From positions 186,001-250,000 of the forward strand of contig JANWKT010000014.1 of the NCBI GenBank assembly GCA_025451235.1: a stretch of DNA of 64,000 bases, in the 5' to 3' direction. The position numbers and the translations under genes are program-made. Positions 8,075 to 17,876 of the stretch are shown piece by piece; positions within the stretch are counted from its first letter, which is position 1; each line of letters starts with the position of its first letter. The notes under the pieces are model-generated. The model saw only the letters and a program-made list of their open reading frames with translations. It did no database searches and was not told where the DNA came from. Source of the DNA: Flavobacteriales bacterium (GTDB taxonomy: Bacteria > Bacteroidota > Bacteroidia > CAIKAF01).

Positions 8075-10705
8075 CTAGAATATTCCCGAATTTCCACTTT
8101 GCCTTTGTAGCTTCAATACTTGTAACAGAGCTGATCTTACCTTGATCGTAAACATATAACTTTGGCGAATCCCAAAAGGGATCACCTCGAATGACATGTC
8201 CCAGCAATGCAGATCGCGGTAAACAGAGATCTTTGAAGTAGCGATCTGGTTATTTTGAATGTCATAGTTGAGGTTAAATCCTACTTTCCACTTGGGAGTA
8301 ACATTAAAGTCGCCCGAAAAATTAATGGCATGAGTCACCACTTCTTTATCCAGTTGCTTACTATAGGCAATATTATATCCTACCCCGAAAGTATAAGGTA
8401 CATTAAAATCCACGTAGTCATACATGGCTGGATTGTTAGCTACCATTTTTTCATTGTCGGTTAAGTTATTGGTAGCCCCGGCTGATCTTTTGGACTGGCC
8501 TTTAATGTTAAAAGTAAGGGCCAATGATGCATTGGTGAGTCGCATCACACCTTGTCCTTCCTTCCAGCTCAATACATCTACTTTTCGGGCTATTCCATCG
8601 GAATAAATTCTATACGCATAAGGGTCGAAGCCAAATGCGAAATTTAATCCGAGCATATTGAACAAAGTGGTCCGGCCACTAATGGCCAATGGAGATAAGT
8701 TCAGACTGTCTTTTGCAAAGTCGTATAACATAGAAAGGTTCAATACTTCGAGCAGCGGAATTTTTTTGGTACCGGTGATAGTATCTTTTTTATTCACCAC
8801 CTTCATTTCAATATTGTTGTTGATATTAAATCCCACCGTAGCACTCATACCTGAGGGTGATGCTCCGTAGATTCCTATTTGATTGGGGGAGTATGAAATA
8901 TACTGCCCTCCCGGGCCATAGTATCCTTGTATCTGGTCACCCAGGTCAGGGCGAAAATTACCGGTGATTGTTGGGGTCATTACATGCCGGATTGCTTTTA
9001 CCTTTCCTTTTTTGAAGGTATACATTCCATAAATAATAGTGGTTAACTGGGCAGTAGCATTCATTTCACGGGTAGAGAAAAATCCTCTCACCGTATCCTC
9101 CTGGATGGTCATGGTGGAGGCATCATAGAATTTATTGAGATTGGCAAAATGCCATTTTTCGATATAACTAACGGAAGGAGTGAGGGTAAAATATTTAAAG
9201 AGTTTTAAGTTGGTGCTCATGTTAACGGTTTGCTTGATACCATTGTTCATTCTCAACAATTCTCTTACCGGATCCTGCACCAATAAAGTATCGATGGTGC
9301 TAATATTGTTGGTAATGTTCATGGTATAACTCAATCCAATATTTTCGTACCAGCGCAGTTCACCCACTTGTTTTTTCCTTTTAAACGGATTGAACCGCAT
9401 CACGTTAAAAACTATATCGGGCAGGGTAATTGTAATGCTTCGGTTGGCTGTGTTTTGGGTATGCCTGGCTGAAAGTGTCAGGGTGATCGGTGTATTCCTG
9501 AAAGATTTGGAGAAAGAAATATTGGAGGCAAACTGGTTTTGCACAATGCCGCTTACCGTGCTTGAATTCAATTGGGAATAAGAAGTCCCTGAGGTAATAT
9601 TTACTTCCGCCTGGAAATTGATCGTTGGATTTGATTTGGCATCCTGACGATGAAGCCATCTGAATGAAAATGTATTGATCGGCCGGTATTCAGAGGCAAT
9701 TTCAGGATCACCCGATTGGAACCTCGAATAGCCCCCGCTGAGCTCCCCATTGAATTTATATTTTTTATTATACCTCAAACTAGCCCTCACCCCAAAACTT
9801 AAGCTGGTGTAAATATCTCCGGCAAGGATCAGGTCTACTTTATTGCTAATGGCAAAATAATATCCAAGGCCCTTCAGAAAAAATCCATAGGGAGCTATTT
9901 CCCCATACTGAGGTAAGATCAATCCGGAAGATTTTCCTTTTTCATTCGGGAAATACCCAAATGGGAGCATTAATGGAGTGGGAACATCTGCTATCTTAAA
10001 AATGGCGGGTCCGGTTACAACCACTTTATCTTTTACCACTTTTGCTCTCGTGGTTTGAATATAAAAATGAGGATGATCTGGCTCTGTACAGGTAGTGAAT
10101 TTGGCATTTTTTACATAGATCATATCGTTGCTGTCCTTTTTAGCAACTTCGGCATGAAGGTAAATTTCTCCCTGGTTGGTAAATGCTTCCTTAATCAACC
10201 CTCTTTTTGTTTCGAAATTATAACCGATCTCCTTGGCATCGAAGGATTGTTCCCCTTGTTTAAAATGAGGTTTTCCTGAGATCCTGCCCAATGAGTCTAT
10301 CGAGCCTTTGCCCCAAAGCTCTTTTTTATCCATATTGATCTCAATATAGTTGGCTTTGAGTTCAATGTCCTGATAATTGATCTGTGCGGTATCGTACAAA
10401 AACAGGATCTTGCCTTTGGCGTCAAAAACAATGGAATCCTGGGCATGATAATCCACTTTATCCTCCAACGGACTTTTTTTCCGTACTATTTTGGTTGAAT
10501 CCCCGTTAATTGTATTGGCTGAAGTATCCCTTAACACAAGAGAATCAGGAATTAAAGTGTTGGTTGTGGTATCAGCCTGCGTTTTGGTATTAGCGGTGTC
10601 TTTTTGGTTTTTAGGCTTGTTTCGATTAGAGAGCTGGCTCGTTTTACAGGCAGTTGTTATTAATCCTGTGGATAAAAATAATATGAACCAATACCTGAGT
10701 TGCAC
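8075..10705 (-). CDS. LptD-like LPS assembly outer-membrane protein
   Basis: The 876-residue protein is of the LptD/OstA type found in Bacteroidota and likely inserts LPS into the outer leaflet of the outer membrane. An N-terminal export signal ends in a possible lipobox (GLITTAC, residues 14-20). An OstA-like periplasmic domain follows (DSIVFDAKGKILFLY, LKANYIEINMDKKELWGKGSIDSLG, about residues 90-200). A long beta-barrel with repeated amphipathic strands fills the rest. The start codon is GTG at 10705; no in-frame ATG precedes the signal sequence. It fits with lpxB in this window. A lipobox on an LptD-type barrel is unusual, and Cys20 may not be lipidated. Confidence 0.86.
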   Translation of the reverse strand: MQLRYWFILFLSTGLITTACKTSQLSNRNKPKNQKDTANTKTQADTTTNTLIPDSLVLRDTSANTINGDSTKIVRKKSPLEDKVDYHAQDSIVFDAKGKILFLYDTAQINYQDIELKANYIEINMDKKELWGKGSIDSLGRISGKPHFKQGEQSFDAKEIGYNFETKRGLIKEAFTNQGEIYLHAEVAKKDSNDMIYVKNAKFTTCTEPDHPHFYIQTTRAKVVKDKVVVTGPAIFKIADVPTPLMLPFGYFPNEKGKSSGLILPQYGEIAPYGFFLKGLGYYFAISNKVDLILAGDIYTSLSFGVRASLRYNKKYKFNGELSGGYSRFQSGDPEIASEYRPINTFSFRWLHRQDAKSNPTINFQAEVNITSGTSYSQLNSSTVSGIVQNQFASNISFSKSFRNTPITLTLSARHTQNTANRSITITLPDIVFNVMRFNPFKRKKQVGELRWYENIGLSYTMNITNNISTIDTLLVQDPVRELLRMNNGIKQTVNMSTNLKLFKYFTLTPSVSYIEKWHFANLNKFYDASTMTIQEDTVRGFFSTREMNATAQLTTIIYGMYTFKKGKVKAIRHVMTPTITGNFRPDLGDQIQGYYGPGGQYISYSPNQIGIYGASPSGMSATVGFNINNNIEMKVVNKKDTITGTKKIPLLEVLNLSMLYDFAKDSLNLSPLAISGRTTLFNMLGLNFAFGFDPYAYRIYSDGIARKVDVLSWKEGQGVMRLTNASLALTFNIKGQSKRSAGATNNLTDNEKMVANNPAMYDYVDFNVPYTFGVGYNIAYSKQLDKEVVTHAINFSGDFNVTPKWKVGFNLNYDIQNNQIATSKISVYRDLHCWDMSFEVIPFGIRQSYMFTIKVRSALLQVLKLQRQSGNSGIF

Positions 10706-10769
10706 CTTGCGTATTTAAATTTGCATGTTAATTGCTGTATAATTACAAAACTAGGTAAAATTTACAATT

Positions 10770-11984
10770 ATGGGTTTCAGGGGAAATAAGGAATTAAAGG
10801 CTTGGGGGGCGGTGATCTTCGTCTTAGGCTTCATATTTGTTGGATTCTACAGTTCTTATGCAGGAAAAGATAACGCAGCTTATTCCCAAAAAGTATGGGA
10901 ACGCAGATCTCCCGGAACACAGGTGAAAACAGTGGTGATAGACCCCGGGCATGGAGGCAAGGACCCAGGATGTCATGGGGACTTTGCACATGAAAAAGAC
11001 ATTTGCCTGGCCATAGCCCTTAAACTGGGGAAATTAATTGAAGACCATTATAGCGATGTAAAGGTGGTATACACCCGTAAAACGGATGTTTTTGTTGAAC
11101 TACACAATAGGGCCAAGATCGCCAATGACAACAATGCCGACCTGTTTATCTGTATTCATGTGAATGCCGGGGGGGAGGGCAAGGCTTATGGTACCGAGAC
11201 CTGGGTAATGGGTTTGCATAAGACGGAAACTAACCTGGCGGTGGCGAAAAGAGAGAATTCGGTGATAGAGTATGAGGACGATTATGAAAAGCAATATGAA
11301 GGTTTTGACCCTAATACCCCCGAAGGAAGCATTCTTTTTTCCTTGTACCAAAGTGCCTATATGAACCAAAGCATTTCATTTGCTTCCAAGGTCCAACAAG
11401 AGGTGAAAAAACATGCCGGACGCCATGATAGAGGTGTTCGTCAGGCTGGATTTTTGGTATTGGTTTATACCGCCATGCCCGCGGTGTTGATCGAAACCGG
11501 ATTTGCCACCAATCCTGACGAGGAAAAGTTCCTGGCAGGAGAATCCGGACAGGTTAAAATGGCCCAAAGCATTTTTCAGGCATTTGCCAGCTATAAAAAG
11601 GAAATCGAGGGAACTGCCTATAAAGGGATGTCAAAAACCTATGTTCCGGGTAACAGCTCAGGCTATAAGGAAGAAAATACTGACAACGGCCAAAAAAATA
11701 ACGATCCGGAGATAACCAAACAGGAAGAGCCAATAAAAACGGATGAAATTATCTATAAGGTCCAGTTTTTGTCGAGCAAATCAAAAATTGAAGAGGGATC
11801 ATCCACTTTTACTTCCATTAAAAAGCTCAGTTATGTGTTTGAAAACGGCTGGTATAAGTATATGGCAGGTGAAACCAACGATTTTTCACTGGCTAAGACC
11901 ATAAAATCCGATTTAGTGAGTTTAGGATATAAAGATGCCTTTATTGTTTCCTTTAAGGGAAATGAAAAGGTAGGTTCTAAATAG
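10770..11984 (+). CDS. N-acetylmuramoyl-L-alanine amidase
   Basis: This periplasmic zinc amidase cleaves the stem peptide from muramic acid during cell separation. The 404-residue protein has an N-terminal membrane anchor or signal (AVIFVLGFIFVGFYSSYA) and an Amidase_3 domain with VVIDPGHGGKDPG (zinc His), HVNAG and VLIETGFATNPDEEKFL (catalytic Glu). A low-complexity linker leads to a C-terminal SPOR-like domain (about residues 325-395). SPOR domains bind denuded septal glycan, so a division role is likely. The degenerate EnvC-like protein at 30154 is a plausible activator. Confidence 0.92.
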   Translation: MGFRGNKELKAWGAVIFVLGFIFVGFYSSYAGKDNAAYSQKVWERRSPGTQVKTVVIDPGHGGKDPGCHGDFAHEKDICLAIALKLGKLIEDHYSDVKVVYTRKTDVFVELHNRAKIANDNNADLFICIHVNAGGEGKAYGTETWVMGLHKTETNLAVAKRENSVIEYEDDYEKQYEGFDPNTPEGSILFSLYQSAYMNQSISFASKVQQEVKKHAGRHDRGVRQAGFLVLVYTAMPAVLIETGFATNPDEEKFLAGESGQVKMAQSIFQAFASYKKEIEGTAYKGMSKTYVPGNSSGYKEENTDNGQKNNDPEITKQEEPIKTDEIIYKVQFLSSKSKIEEGSSTFTSIKKLSYVFENGWYKYMAGETNDFSLAKTIKSDLVSLGYKDAFIVSFKGNEKVGSK

Positions 11985-12064
11985 TTCACAAAAATTTAAC
12001 AGAATCACTAGTATTTCAAAAGTTTTTCATTTATTTGACATAGAAATCAATAAGCTGGATAATT

Positions 12065-13105
12065 GTGAAGATCTCACGTGAAGTAAAAATTGGGTTTGTA
12101 GTTATTCTTACCCTGGCAGTTTCAGTTTGGGGATTTAACTGGTTAAAAGGACATAATATCCTAAGCCCAAGCAAAGAATACTACGCTGTATATACCAATG
12201 TACAGGGATTGAGCACCAGTTCTCCGGTATTGGTGAATGGTTTCCAGGTAGGCTCAGTTACTAATATTGAACTCATGAAGGGTCATCCGGAACTGGTTCT
12301 GGTGACCTTTAAAATTACCAATAAAGGTTTTAAATTTCCTCTTGATTCGGAAGCCAAATTAGCTTCTCCCAGCTTATTGGGAGGAAAAGTGATAGAAATT
12401 GTGATGGGTGACTCTTCTAACGGGACCAACTTCGTTTATGCCCAACCAGGTGATACCATCGTAACCAGATATGAGCTCGACCTTCAAGGTCAGGTGAATG
12501 AACTGGTGGCCCCGTTAAAGGTGAAGGTGGGAAGTATTTTGAGTGCAATTGATTCCATCCTTGTTCCGATTCAAACGATCTTAAATGATGAAACTGCCCG
12601 AAAATTGGCAGAAGGTCTGGGCAGGATCCCAAAGATCATTGCTAACCTTGAAAGGATCACTTATAAAGTGGATACGCTGATCTCATCTGAGAAGAATAAG
12701 TTGTCGAGAATATTCTCCAACGTACAATCCATCACTGATAATCTAAAAAATAACAATGATAAAATTTCGGGGATATTAGATAACGTAGAGGAGATCACAG
12801 ATTCTTTGGCGAAATCGAATTTTAAAAAGGCCATTGCCAATGCCACCGACATTCTCGAAAAAGTGGACAATATTGTCACGAAAATTGATAATGGGGAAGG
12901 TACTTTAGGTGCCCTGATCAATGACGATAAACTCTATCTGCAAATTGATTCTGCCGCCAGAAACCTTAATTATCTTGTAGATGATATAGGTCAGAACCCC
13001 GAAAGGTACCTGCACTTCTCATTTATCCATATCAATAGGAAGGCATCCCGACCCAAAGAAAACACCAAGGGGAACAGAAGAAATGATAAGGATACCATTC
13101 ATTAA
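12065..13105 (+). CDS. MCE/MlaD family lipid-transport protein
   Basis: MlaD-type proteins bind phospholipids in the periplasm as part of ABC systems moving lipids between the membranes. The 346-residue product has a single N-terminal transmembrane segment (VKIGFVVILTLAVSVWGFNWL) and one MCE domain (about residues 38-115; YAVYTNVQGLSTSSPVLVNGFQVGSV). A long helical C-terminal region follows (about 150-300). The start is GTG at 12065, as no suitable ATG is present. No mlaE or mlaF partner lies in this window. Confidence 0.9.
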   Translation: MKISREVKIGFVVILTLAVSVWGFNWLKGHNILSPSKEYYAVYTNVQGLSTSSPVLVNGFQVGSVTNIELMKGHPELVLVTFKITNKGFKFPLDSEAKLASPSLLGGKVIEIVMGDSSNGTNFVYAQPGDTIVTRYELDLQGQVNELVAPLKVKVGSILSAIDSILVPIQTILNDETARKLAEGLGRIPKIIANLERITYKVDTLISSEKNKLSRIFSNVQSITDNLKNNNDKISGILDNVEEITDSLAKSNFKKAIANATDILEKVDNIVTKIDNGEGTLGALINDDKLYLQIDSAARNLNYLVDDIGQNPERYLHFSFIHINRKASRPKENTKGNRRNDKDTIH

Positions 13106-13132
13106 TGATTGCGATTCATTAAGCTGTTTTCT

Positions 13133-13140
13133 TACCTTTG
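13133..13140 (+). promoter_or_regulatory. Promoter of the Fe-S oxidoreductase operon
   Basis: TACCTTTG matches TAnnTTTG. A TTG at 13109-13111 lies 21 nt upstream, the expected -33 spacing. The ATG at 13161 is 20 nt downstream. Confidence 0.6.
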
Positions 13141-13160
13141 TTCTATAATTGCAAACCATC

Positions 13161-14498
13161 ATGATAAGCTCAATAATATTTATTGTAGTTTTTTTATCAG
13201 CATTTGCCTTTTTCGGGTTTAAGATCCTCAAGATCCGCAGGAATATATTACTGGGTAGGAATACTGATCTTTCGGGCAATAAAGGACAACGGATCAAGAC
13301 GATGTTAATGGTGGCTTTTGGCCAATCCAAGATGACGGCCCGTCCGATCCCTTTTATTATGCATTTTTTTATTTATGCTGCTTTTCTCATTACACAAATT
13401 GAGCTGATCGAAATTATGATTGACGGAAGTACAGGTCAGCATCGATATATATGGCATTTGGTGGAGGGGAGTTTTTTAGGCAGCATTTACACCTTTACCA
13501 TTAATTTTATTGAGATACTTTCGGTGTTGGCCTTTGTGGCCACTATTGTTTTTCTTTCACGCAGAAATATTATCAGGCTGGCCCGTTTTCAAAAACCTGA
13601 AATGAAAGGCTGGCCATCGAAGGATGCTAACATTATTTTGTTTGGAGAGATCACCCTGGTTACCTGCATTATGCTGATGAACAGTTCTGATGTTGCATTG
13701 CAAAGGCTGGGCGTATTTCATCCTACGGATACATTGATCATATCCAGGGCTATTGCAGATTTATGGGCGGGAATTCCCAAGGAGACTTTGCTCATCATGG
13801 AACGCATCGGTTGGTGGGGACATATCTTGGGGATCCTTGGTTTTATGGTGTATTTGCCTTTTTCGAAGCACTTCCATATTTTTCTTGCATTCCCTAATAC
13901 TTATTTCTCCAACTTATTACCCAAGGGACAGCTTACCAATCTTTCGGCAGTAACCAGTGAGGTAAAATTAATGTTGGATCCAACTGCTGATCCATATGCA
14001 GTACCGGCTCCTGATCAGAATGCGGCACCCGTAAAATTTGGTGCGAAAGATGTGCAGGACCTTACCTGGAAAAATTTAATGGATGCTTATTCATGTACGG
14101 AGTGTGGAAGATGTACTGCCGAATGTCCGGCCAATATCACCGGAAAAAAACTATCACCCAGGAAGATCATGATGGATACCCGTGATAGATTGGAGCAGGT
14201 AGGCAGAAATATTGATAAGCATGGAAAGGACCATCAGGATGGAAAATCATTGCTGTTTGATCATATTACCGAAGAGGAATTATGGGCCTGCACTTCGTGT
14301 AATGCTTGCGTACAGGCTTGCCCGGTTAACATCAATCCGTTAGAAATTATTATTGAACTCAGAAGAGATTTGATCATGGAGCAGTCAAAAGCTCCATCTT
14401 CGATCAATACAATGTTAAACAATATTCAAAACAATGGTGCTCCATGGCAGTTCTCTCCACAAGATAGAGCGAACTGGGCACAAGAGTTAAATACATAA
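13161..14498 (+). CDS. Membrane-bound 4Fe-4S oxidoreductase subunit (HdrC/NarI-like)
   Basis: The ATG at 13161 is preferred over an upstream TTG at 13149 because it lies right at the hydrophobic N-terminus and after the promoter. The 445-residue protein has about five transmembrane segments (residues 1-250), like nitrate reductase gamma/heme b membrane anchors. A C-terminal ferredoxin-like domain has two CxxCxxCxxxCP motifs (CTECGRCTAECP and CTSCNACVQACP) for two [4Fe-4S] clusters. With the CCG-domain protein at 14947 it should form a heterodisulfide-reductase-like complex exchanging electrons with the menaquinone pool. The electron donor and acceptor are unknown. Confidence 0.88.
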   Translation: MISSIIFIVVFLSAFAFFGFKILKIRRNILLGRNTDLSGNKGQRIKTMLMVAFGQSKMTARPIPFIMHFFIYAAFLITQIELIEIMIDGSTGQHRYIWHLVEGSFLGSIYTFTINFIEILSVLAFVATIVFLSRRNIIRLARFQKPEMKGWPSKDANIILFGEITLVTCIMLMNSSDVALQRLGVFHPTDTLIISRAIADLWAGIPKETLLIMERIGWWGHILGILGFMVYLPFSKHFHIFLAFPNTYFSNLLPKGQLTNLSAVTSEVKLMLDPTADPYAVPAPDQNAAPVKFGAKDVQDLTWKNLMDAYSCTECGRCTAECPANITGKKLSPRKIMMDTRDRLEQVGRNIDKHGKDHQDGKSLLFDHITEEELWACTSCNACVQACPVNINPLEIIIELRRDLIMEQSKAPSSINTMLNNIQNNGAPWQFSPQDRANWAQELNT

Positions 14499-14508
14499 AT
14501 CAGATAGT

Positions 14509-14934
14509 ATGAGCAACGATGAGAAATTAGTAGAACTAGTTGAGAATGGAAAAAAGGTGAGTCCGGTATTGCCTCCTGAAATTAAGAATTTTCTGATAGA
14601 TATTGATGGTACTGTTTGTGAAGATATTCCGAACGAAGAACCTGAGAGAATGGTATCGGCCCCTGCTTATCCGGAAGCGATCGAGATCATTAACAAATGG
14701 TTTGATGAGGGACATATCATTACTTTTTTTACTTCACGAACCGAAGAACACAGGTTGATCACAGAACAATATTTGCAGGAAACCGGGTTTAAATACCATG
14801 GTTTACTCATGGGTAAACCGAGAGGTGGAAATTATCATTGGATCGACAATCATATGGTACGTGCAACCAGATACGAAGGTAAGTTCACCGATCTGGTTAA
14901 AAAGCATGTTTCAATTGAGGTATTTGAAGATTAA
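14509..14934 (+). CDS. HAD-like hydrolase (small)
   Basis: The 141-residue protein has the HAD-superfamily motif I as FLIDIDGTVCED, motif II as FFTSRTEEH, and an aspartate-containing late motif in HWIDNHMVRATRY. It resembles proteins often labelled phosphoheptose isomerase in Bacteroidota, but no SIS domain is present, so that name is not used. It sits 10 nt after one Fe-S subunit and 12 nt before the other, so it is cotranscribed with them. The substrate is unknown. Confidence 0.72.
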   Translation: MSNDEKLVELVENGKKVSPVLPPEIKNFLIDIDGTVCEDIPNEEPERMVSAPAYPEAIEIINKWFDEGHIITFFTSRTEEHRLITEQYLQETGFKYHGLLMGKPRGGNYHWIDNHMVRATRYEGKFTDLVKKHVSIEVFED

Positions 14935-14946
14935 AAATATATATAC

Positions 14947-15741
14947 ATGGGTGCTACTCCGATAAAAGTTCCAACAATGGCCGAATTATTTGCAGCCGGA
15001 GAAACTGCGGATATTTTGTTCTGGGTAGGTTGCGCAGGGAGTTTTGATGACAGGGCAAAAAAAGTAACCAAGGCCATGGCTAAGATCCTGCATCATGTGG
15101 GTTTGAAATATGCTATTCTCGGAACGGAAGAAACCTGTACCGGGGATCCCGCAAAAAGGGCAGGGAACGAATTTTATTTCCAAATGCAAGCGTTGCAGAA
15201 TATTCAGGTGTTGAATATGTACGGAGTAAAAAAGATCGTGACCGCATGTCCACATTGTTTTAATACGCTTAAGAATGAATATCCGGAACTTGGAGGAGAC
15301 TATCAGGTGGTCCATCATTCACAGTTGCTTCAGGAATTGATCAATGCTGGAAAATTAAAAGTGGAGGGTGGATCCTTTAAAGGTAAAAAAATCACTTTTC
15401 ATGATCCTTGTTATTTGGGCAGAGCCAATGGTGTATATGAAGCTCCGAGAGAAGTGATATCAAAATTGGATATGGAGTTTACTGAAATGAAGCGAAGCAA
15501 GGCAAAAGGTCTTTGTTGTGGAGCTGGTGGGGCGCAAATGTTTAAGGAAGCAGAGCCTGGAAATAAAGAAGTGAATGTTGAAAGATCTGCGGAAGCTTTG
15601 GCCCTCCATCCAGATATTATTGCGGTGGGCTGCCCATTTTGTAATACCATGCTTACCGACGGAGTAAAACATTTTGAAAAAGAAGCAACCGTTAAAGTTT
15701 TTGATATGGCCGAGCTGATTGCTCAGGCGAATGATCTATGA
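14947..15741 (+). CDS. CCG-domain Fe-S oxidoreductase subunit (HdrB/GlpC-like)
   Basis: The 264-residue cytoplasmic protein has two cysteine-rich CCG domains: FWVGCAGSFDDR...TCTGDPAKR...CPHCFNTLKNEYP, and HDPCYLGRANGVYEAPR...LCCGAGGAQMF...CPFCNTML. In heterodisulfide reductase such domains hold noncubane [4Fe-4S] clusters. It is the expected partner of the membrane subunit at 13161, with the HAD-like gene between them. It overlaps the next gene in an ATGA. Confidence 0.88.
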   Translation: MGATPIKVPTMAELFAAGETADILFWVGCAGSFDDRAKKVTKAMAKILHHVGLKYAILGTEETCTGDPAKRAGNEFYFQMQALQNIQVLNMYGVKKIVTACPHCFNTLKNEYPELGGDYQVVHHSQLLQELINAGKLKVEGGSFKGKKITFHDPCYLGRANGVYEAPREVISKLDMEFTEMKRSKAKGLCCGAGGAQMFKEAEPGNKEVNVERSAEALALHPDIIAVGCPFCNTMLTDGVKHFEKEATVKVFDMAELIAQANDL

Positions 15742-16244
15742 TGTTGTTGAACGAAAAAATAAAATTACCAGGTCACTCAAGGATTTGGATCTATCAGGCC
15801 GACAGAAAACTCCTACCTGAAGAACAGGCGTTGATCTTGTCGAAAGGGAAAGAGTTTACCTCCTCATGGGCGGCACATGGCCATGAGCTCATGGCAGAAT
15901 TACATATTTTCTACGATCATTTTATTGTAATTATACTCGATGAGCAAGTGGAATCCGCTTCGGGATGCTCTATCGACAAGTCGGTCAAGTTTATTCTTGA
16001 CCTGCAAAAAGAGTCAGGAGTTAATTTCACCAACCGCCTGATTTCGGCTTTTTGGACGGGGGAAAGGGTAAAGCTTATGCCCTATGCGGATGTTAAAACC
16101 GGCCTCGAAAAAAAGGAAATTTTGCCTGATTCCTTGGTTTTTGACAATACCATCCAAACGGTTAATGACCTTATAAACAATTGGTTAAAGCCTTTAGAGC
16201 AGACTTGGCTGAAAAAGCTACTGGAGTCTCAAAATGTTGATTAA
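15738..16244 (+). CDS. Conserved Bacteroidota protein, unknown function
   Basis: The 168-residue soluble protein contains the conserved-looking motif ESASGCSIDKSVKFI and a central FYDHFIVIILDE strand. Similar Bacteroidota proteins are sometimes labelled ABC transporter ATPase, but no Walker A motif is present, so the label is not supported. Its start overlaps the stop of the CCG-domain gene by 4 nt, which puts it in the Fe-S operon. Confidence 0.75.
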   Translation: MMLLNEKIKLPGHSRIWIYQADRKLLPEEQALILSKGKEFTSSWAAHGHELMAELHIFYDHFIVIILDEQVESASGCSIDKSVKFILDLQKESGVNFTNRLISAFWTGERVKLMPYADVKTGLEKKEILPDSLVFDNTIQTVNDLINNWLKPLEQTWLKKLLESQNVD

Positions 16245-16270
16245 GCCCTTGTAGATTCCAAAATAAATGG

Positions 16271-16278
16271 TATATTTG
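16271..16278 (+). promoter_or_regulatory. Promoter of rpmE2
   Basis: TATATTTG is a perfect -7 box, with TTG at 16249-16251 exactly 19 nt upstream. The ATG at 16300 follows 21 nt later. This is the clearest promoter in the window along with the one at 35673. Confidence 0.75.
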
Positions 16279-16299
16279 CGGCTCGAAAATTGTAAAGAA

Positions 16300-16569
16300 A
16301 TGAAAGACGGAATTCACCCAAAAGAGTACAGATTGGTAGTTTTTAAAGATGTATCGAACGATTACTCTTTTATTACCAAATCGTGTGTAAATACCAAAGA
16401 TACCGTTGTTTGGGAAGATGGTAATGAATATCCATTGTTTAAAGTGGAGATCTCAAACACTTCTCATCCATATTTTACCGGTAAAATGAAACTGATCGAT
16501 ACTGCCGGTCGTGTGGACAAATTCACCACCCGTTATAAAAAGCATATCGACAAAAAAGCGACTAAATAA
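16300..16569 (+). CDS. rpmE2: 50S ribosomal protein L31 type B
   Basis: The 89-residue protein is ribosomal protein L31 of the zinc-independent B type ([24 protein letters not shown]...SHPYFTGK). It has one cysteine (KSCVNT), so the zinc-binding cysteine set of type A L31 is absent. The start at 16300 is preferred to 16267 because the promoter box lies between the two and the family begins MK-GIHP. A rho-independent terminator follows directly. Confidence 0.96.
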   Translation: MKDGIHPKEYRLVVFKDVSNDYSFITKSCVNTKDTVVWEDGNEYPLFKVEISNTSHPYFTGKMKLIDTAGRVDKFTTRYKKHIDKKATK

Positions 16570-16590
16570 TAACAACTATACTTTTTTGAA

Positions 16591-16618
16591 AAGCCCCTTG
16601 ATCAGGGGCTTTTTTTTT
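16591..16618 (+). terminator. Rho-independent terminator after rpmE2
   Basis: An 8-bp stem AAGCCCCT / AGGGGCTT with a 5-nt loop is followed by eight T residues, 21 nt after the rpmE2 stop. Confidence 0.9.
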
Positions 16619-16655
16619 GATTCTTTTTTGGTTTACTTTGTATAAATACCATCGC

Positions 16656-17843
16656 ATGAATTTGATTTTCTTTGACGATCCTGAAATAGTCATTAACCTG
16701 AGGCCATTTACTTTTACCCGGCCGGTTTCTGATATTAGAATGGGTATATTAACCATTCGTGAAAAATGGCATCTCTTATTGAATGAAAAAAGATCATCCA
16801 ATTATACAGAACCTCATTTAAGTTCCAAATATCCCATGCATGTAGAAGGATTTAATCTTTGCATTAATTCCTTCCTGTTGCCTAACGATGCCCTGCTCCA
16901 AGCTATCAAGAGCCTTGCTACGAATCAGATGTTGTTCAAAGAGGATGTATGGCTGGCCGGGATATTTACCGATCAACTCCAATCTGATTTCGATGAATGC
17001 AACATGAAACCGTTTGAAGTGATCCAATATACCGGTGAGGTAGAATCTTTTTCAAATACATGGGATATTTTTTCATTATGCGGAAAAGAATTAGTTAAGG
17101 ATTTTAAATTACTTACTTCAGGCAGAAAATCACAGCCTCTCAGTTCAACCAATACGATCATTGGAGACCCTGCTTTGATCTTTCTGGAACCAGGAGCAAA
17201 AGTGGAGGCAAGTATTTTAAATACCAATGCCGGTCCGATATATATAGGTGCTGATGCGGAGATCATGGAAGGTTGTTCGGTTCGTGGACCACTTTCTCTT
17301 GGTGAACATAGCACCCTGAAGATGTCGGCAAAAATCTACGGACCTTCCAGTTTTGGGCCGTATTGTAAAATTGGAGGTGAAGTGAATAATTCTGTATTTT
17401 TTGGATATTCAAGTAAATCACATGATGGTTTTCTGGGAAATTCAGTCTTGGGTGAATGGTGCAACCTGGGGGCCGACACGAATAACTCGAATCTAAAAAA
17501 TACATATGCGGAGGTAAAACTTTGGCATTATGGGAAAAAATCTTTTGTAAAAACAGGATTGCAATTTTGTGGACTGATGATGGGTGACCATTCTAAATCC
17601 GGGATCAATACCATGTTCAATACAGGAACTGTAGTGGGTGTAAGTGCCAATATTTTCGGAACTGGATTTCCAAGAAATTATATTCCATCCTTTAGTTGGG
17701 GTGGAGCAGCAGGTTTTGTGCCTTATAAATTAAATGACGCCGTTGCAACAGCTAAATTGGTGTATGCAAGGAGGAATATGGTTTTTGATGAGGAGGAACT
17801 CAACATATTTAAGCATTTATTTTCTTTAGAGTATCCCGGTTAG
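16656..17843 (+). CDS. GlmU-like sugar-nucleotidyltransferase family protein
   Basis: From the ATG at 16656 the protein has 395 residues. The N-terminal part resembles a divergent nucleotidyltransferase (NLRPFTFTRPVSDIRMGILTIREKW). The C-terminal part is a left-handed beta-helix of hexapeptide repeats (IIGDPALIFLEPGAKVEASIL, GPIYIGADAEIMEGCSVRG, GSFGPYCKIGGEVNNSVFFGYS). The classical G-x-G-T-R-M pyrophosphorylase signature is absent, so the activity is uncertain. A near-consensus -7 sequence (TTACTTTG) precedes the start. Confidence 0.82.
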   Translation: MNLIFFDDPEIVINLRPFTFTRPVSDIRMGILTIREKWHLLLNEKRSSNYTEPHLSSKYPMHVEGFNLCINSFLLPNDALLQAIKSLATNQMLFKEDVWLAGIFTDQLQSDFDECNMKPFEVIQYTGEVESFSNTWDIFSLCGKELVKDFKLLTSGRKSQPLSSTNTIIGDPALIFLEPGAKVEASILNTNAGPIYIGADAEIMEGCSVRGPLSLGEHSTLKMSAKIYGPSSFGPYCKIGGEVNNSVFFGYSSKSHDGFLGNSVLGEWCNLGADTNNSNLKNTYAEVKLWHYGKKSFVKTGLQFCGLMMGDHSKSGINTMFNTGTVVGVSANIFGTGFPRNYIPSFSWGGAAGFVPYKLNDAVATAKLVYARRNMVFDEEELNIFKHLFSLEYPG

Positions 17844-17876
17844 TTTTTAGGTGGCCACGTCAGGTTGCTTCAGACT

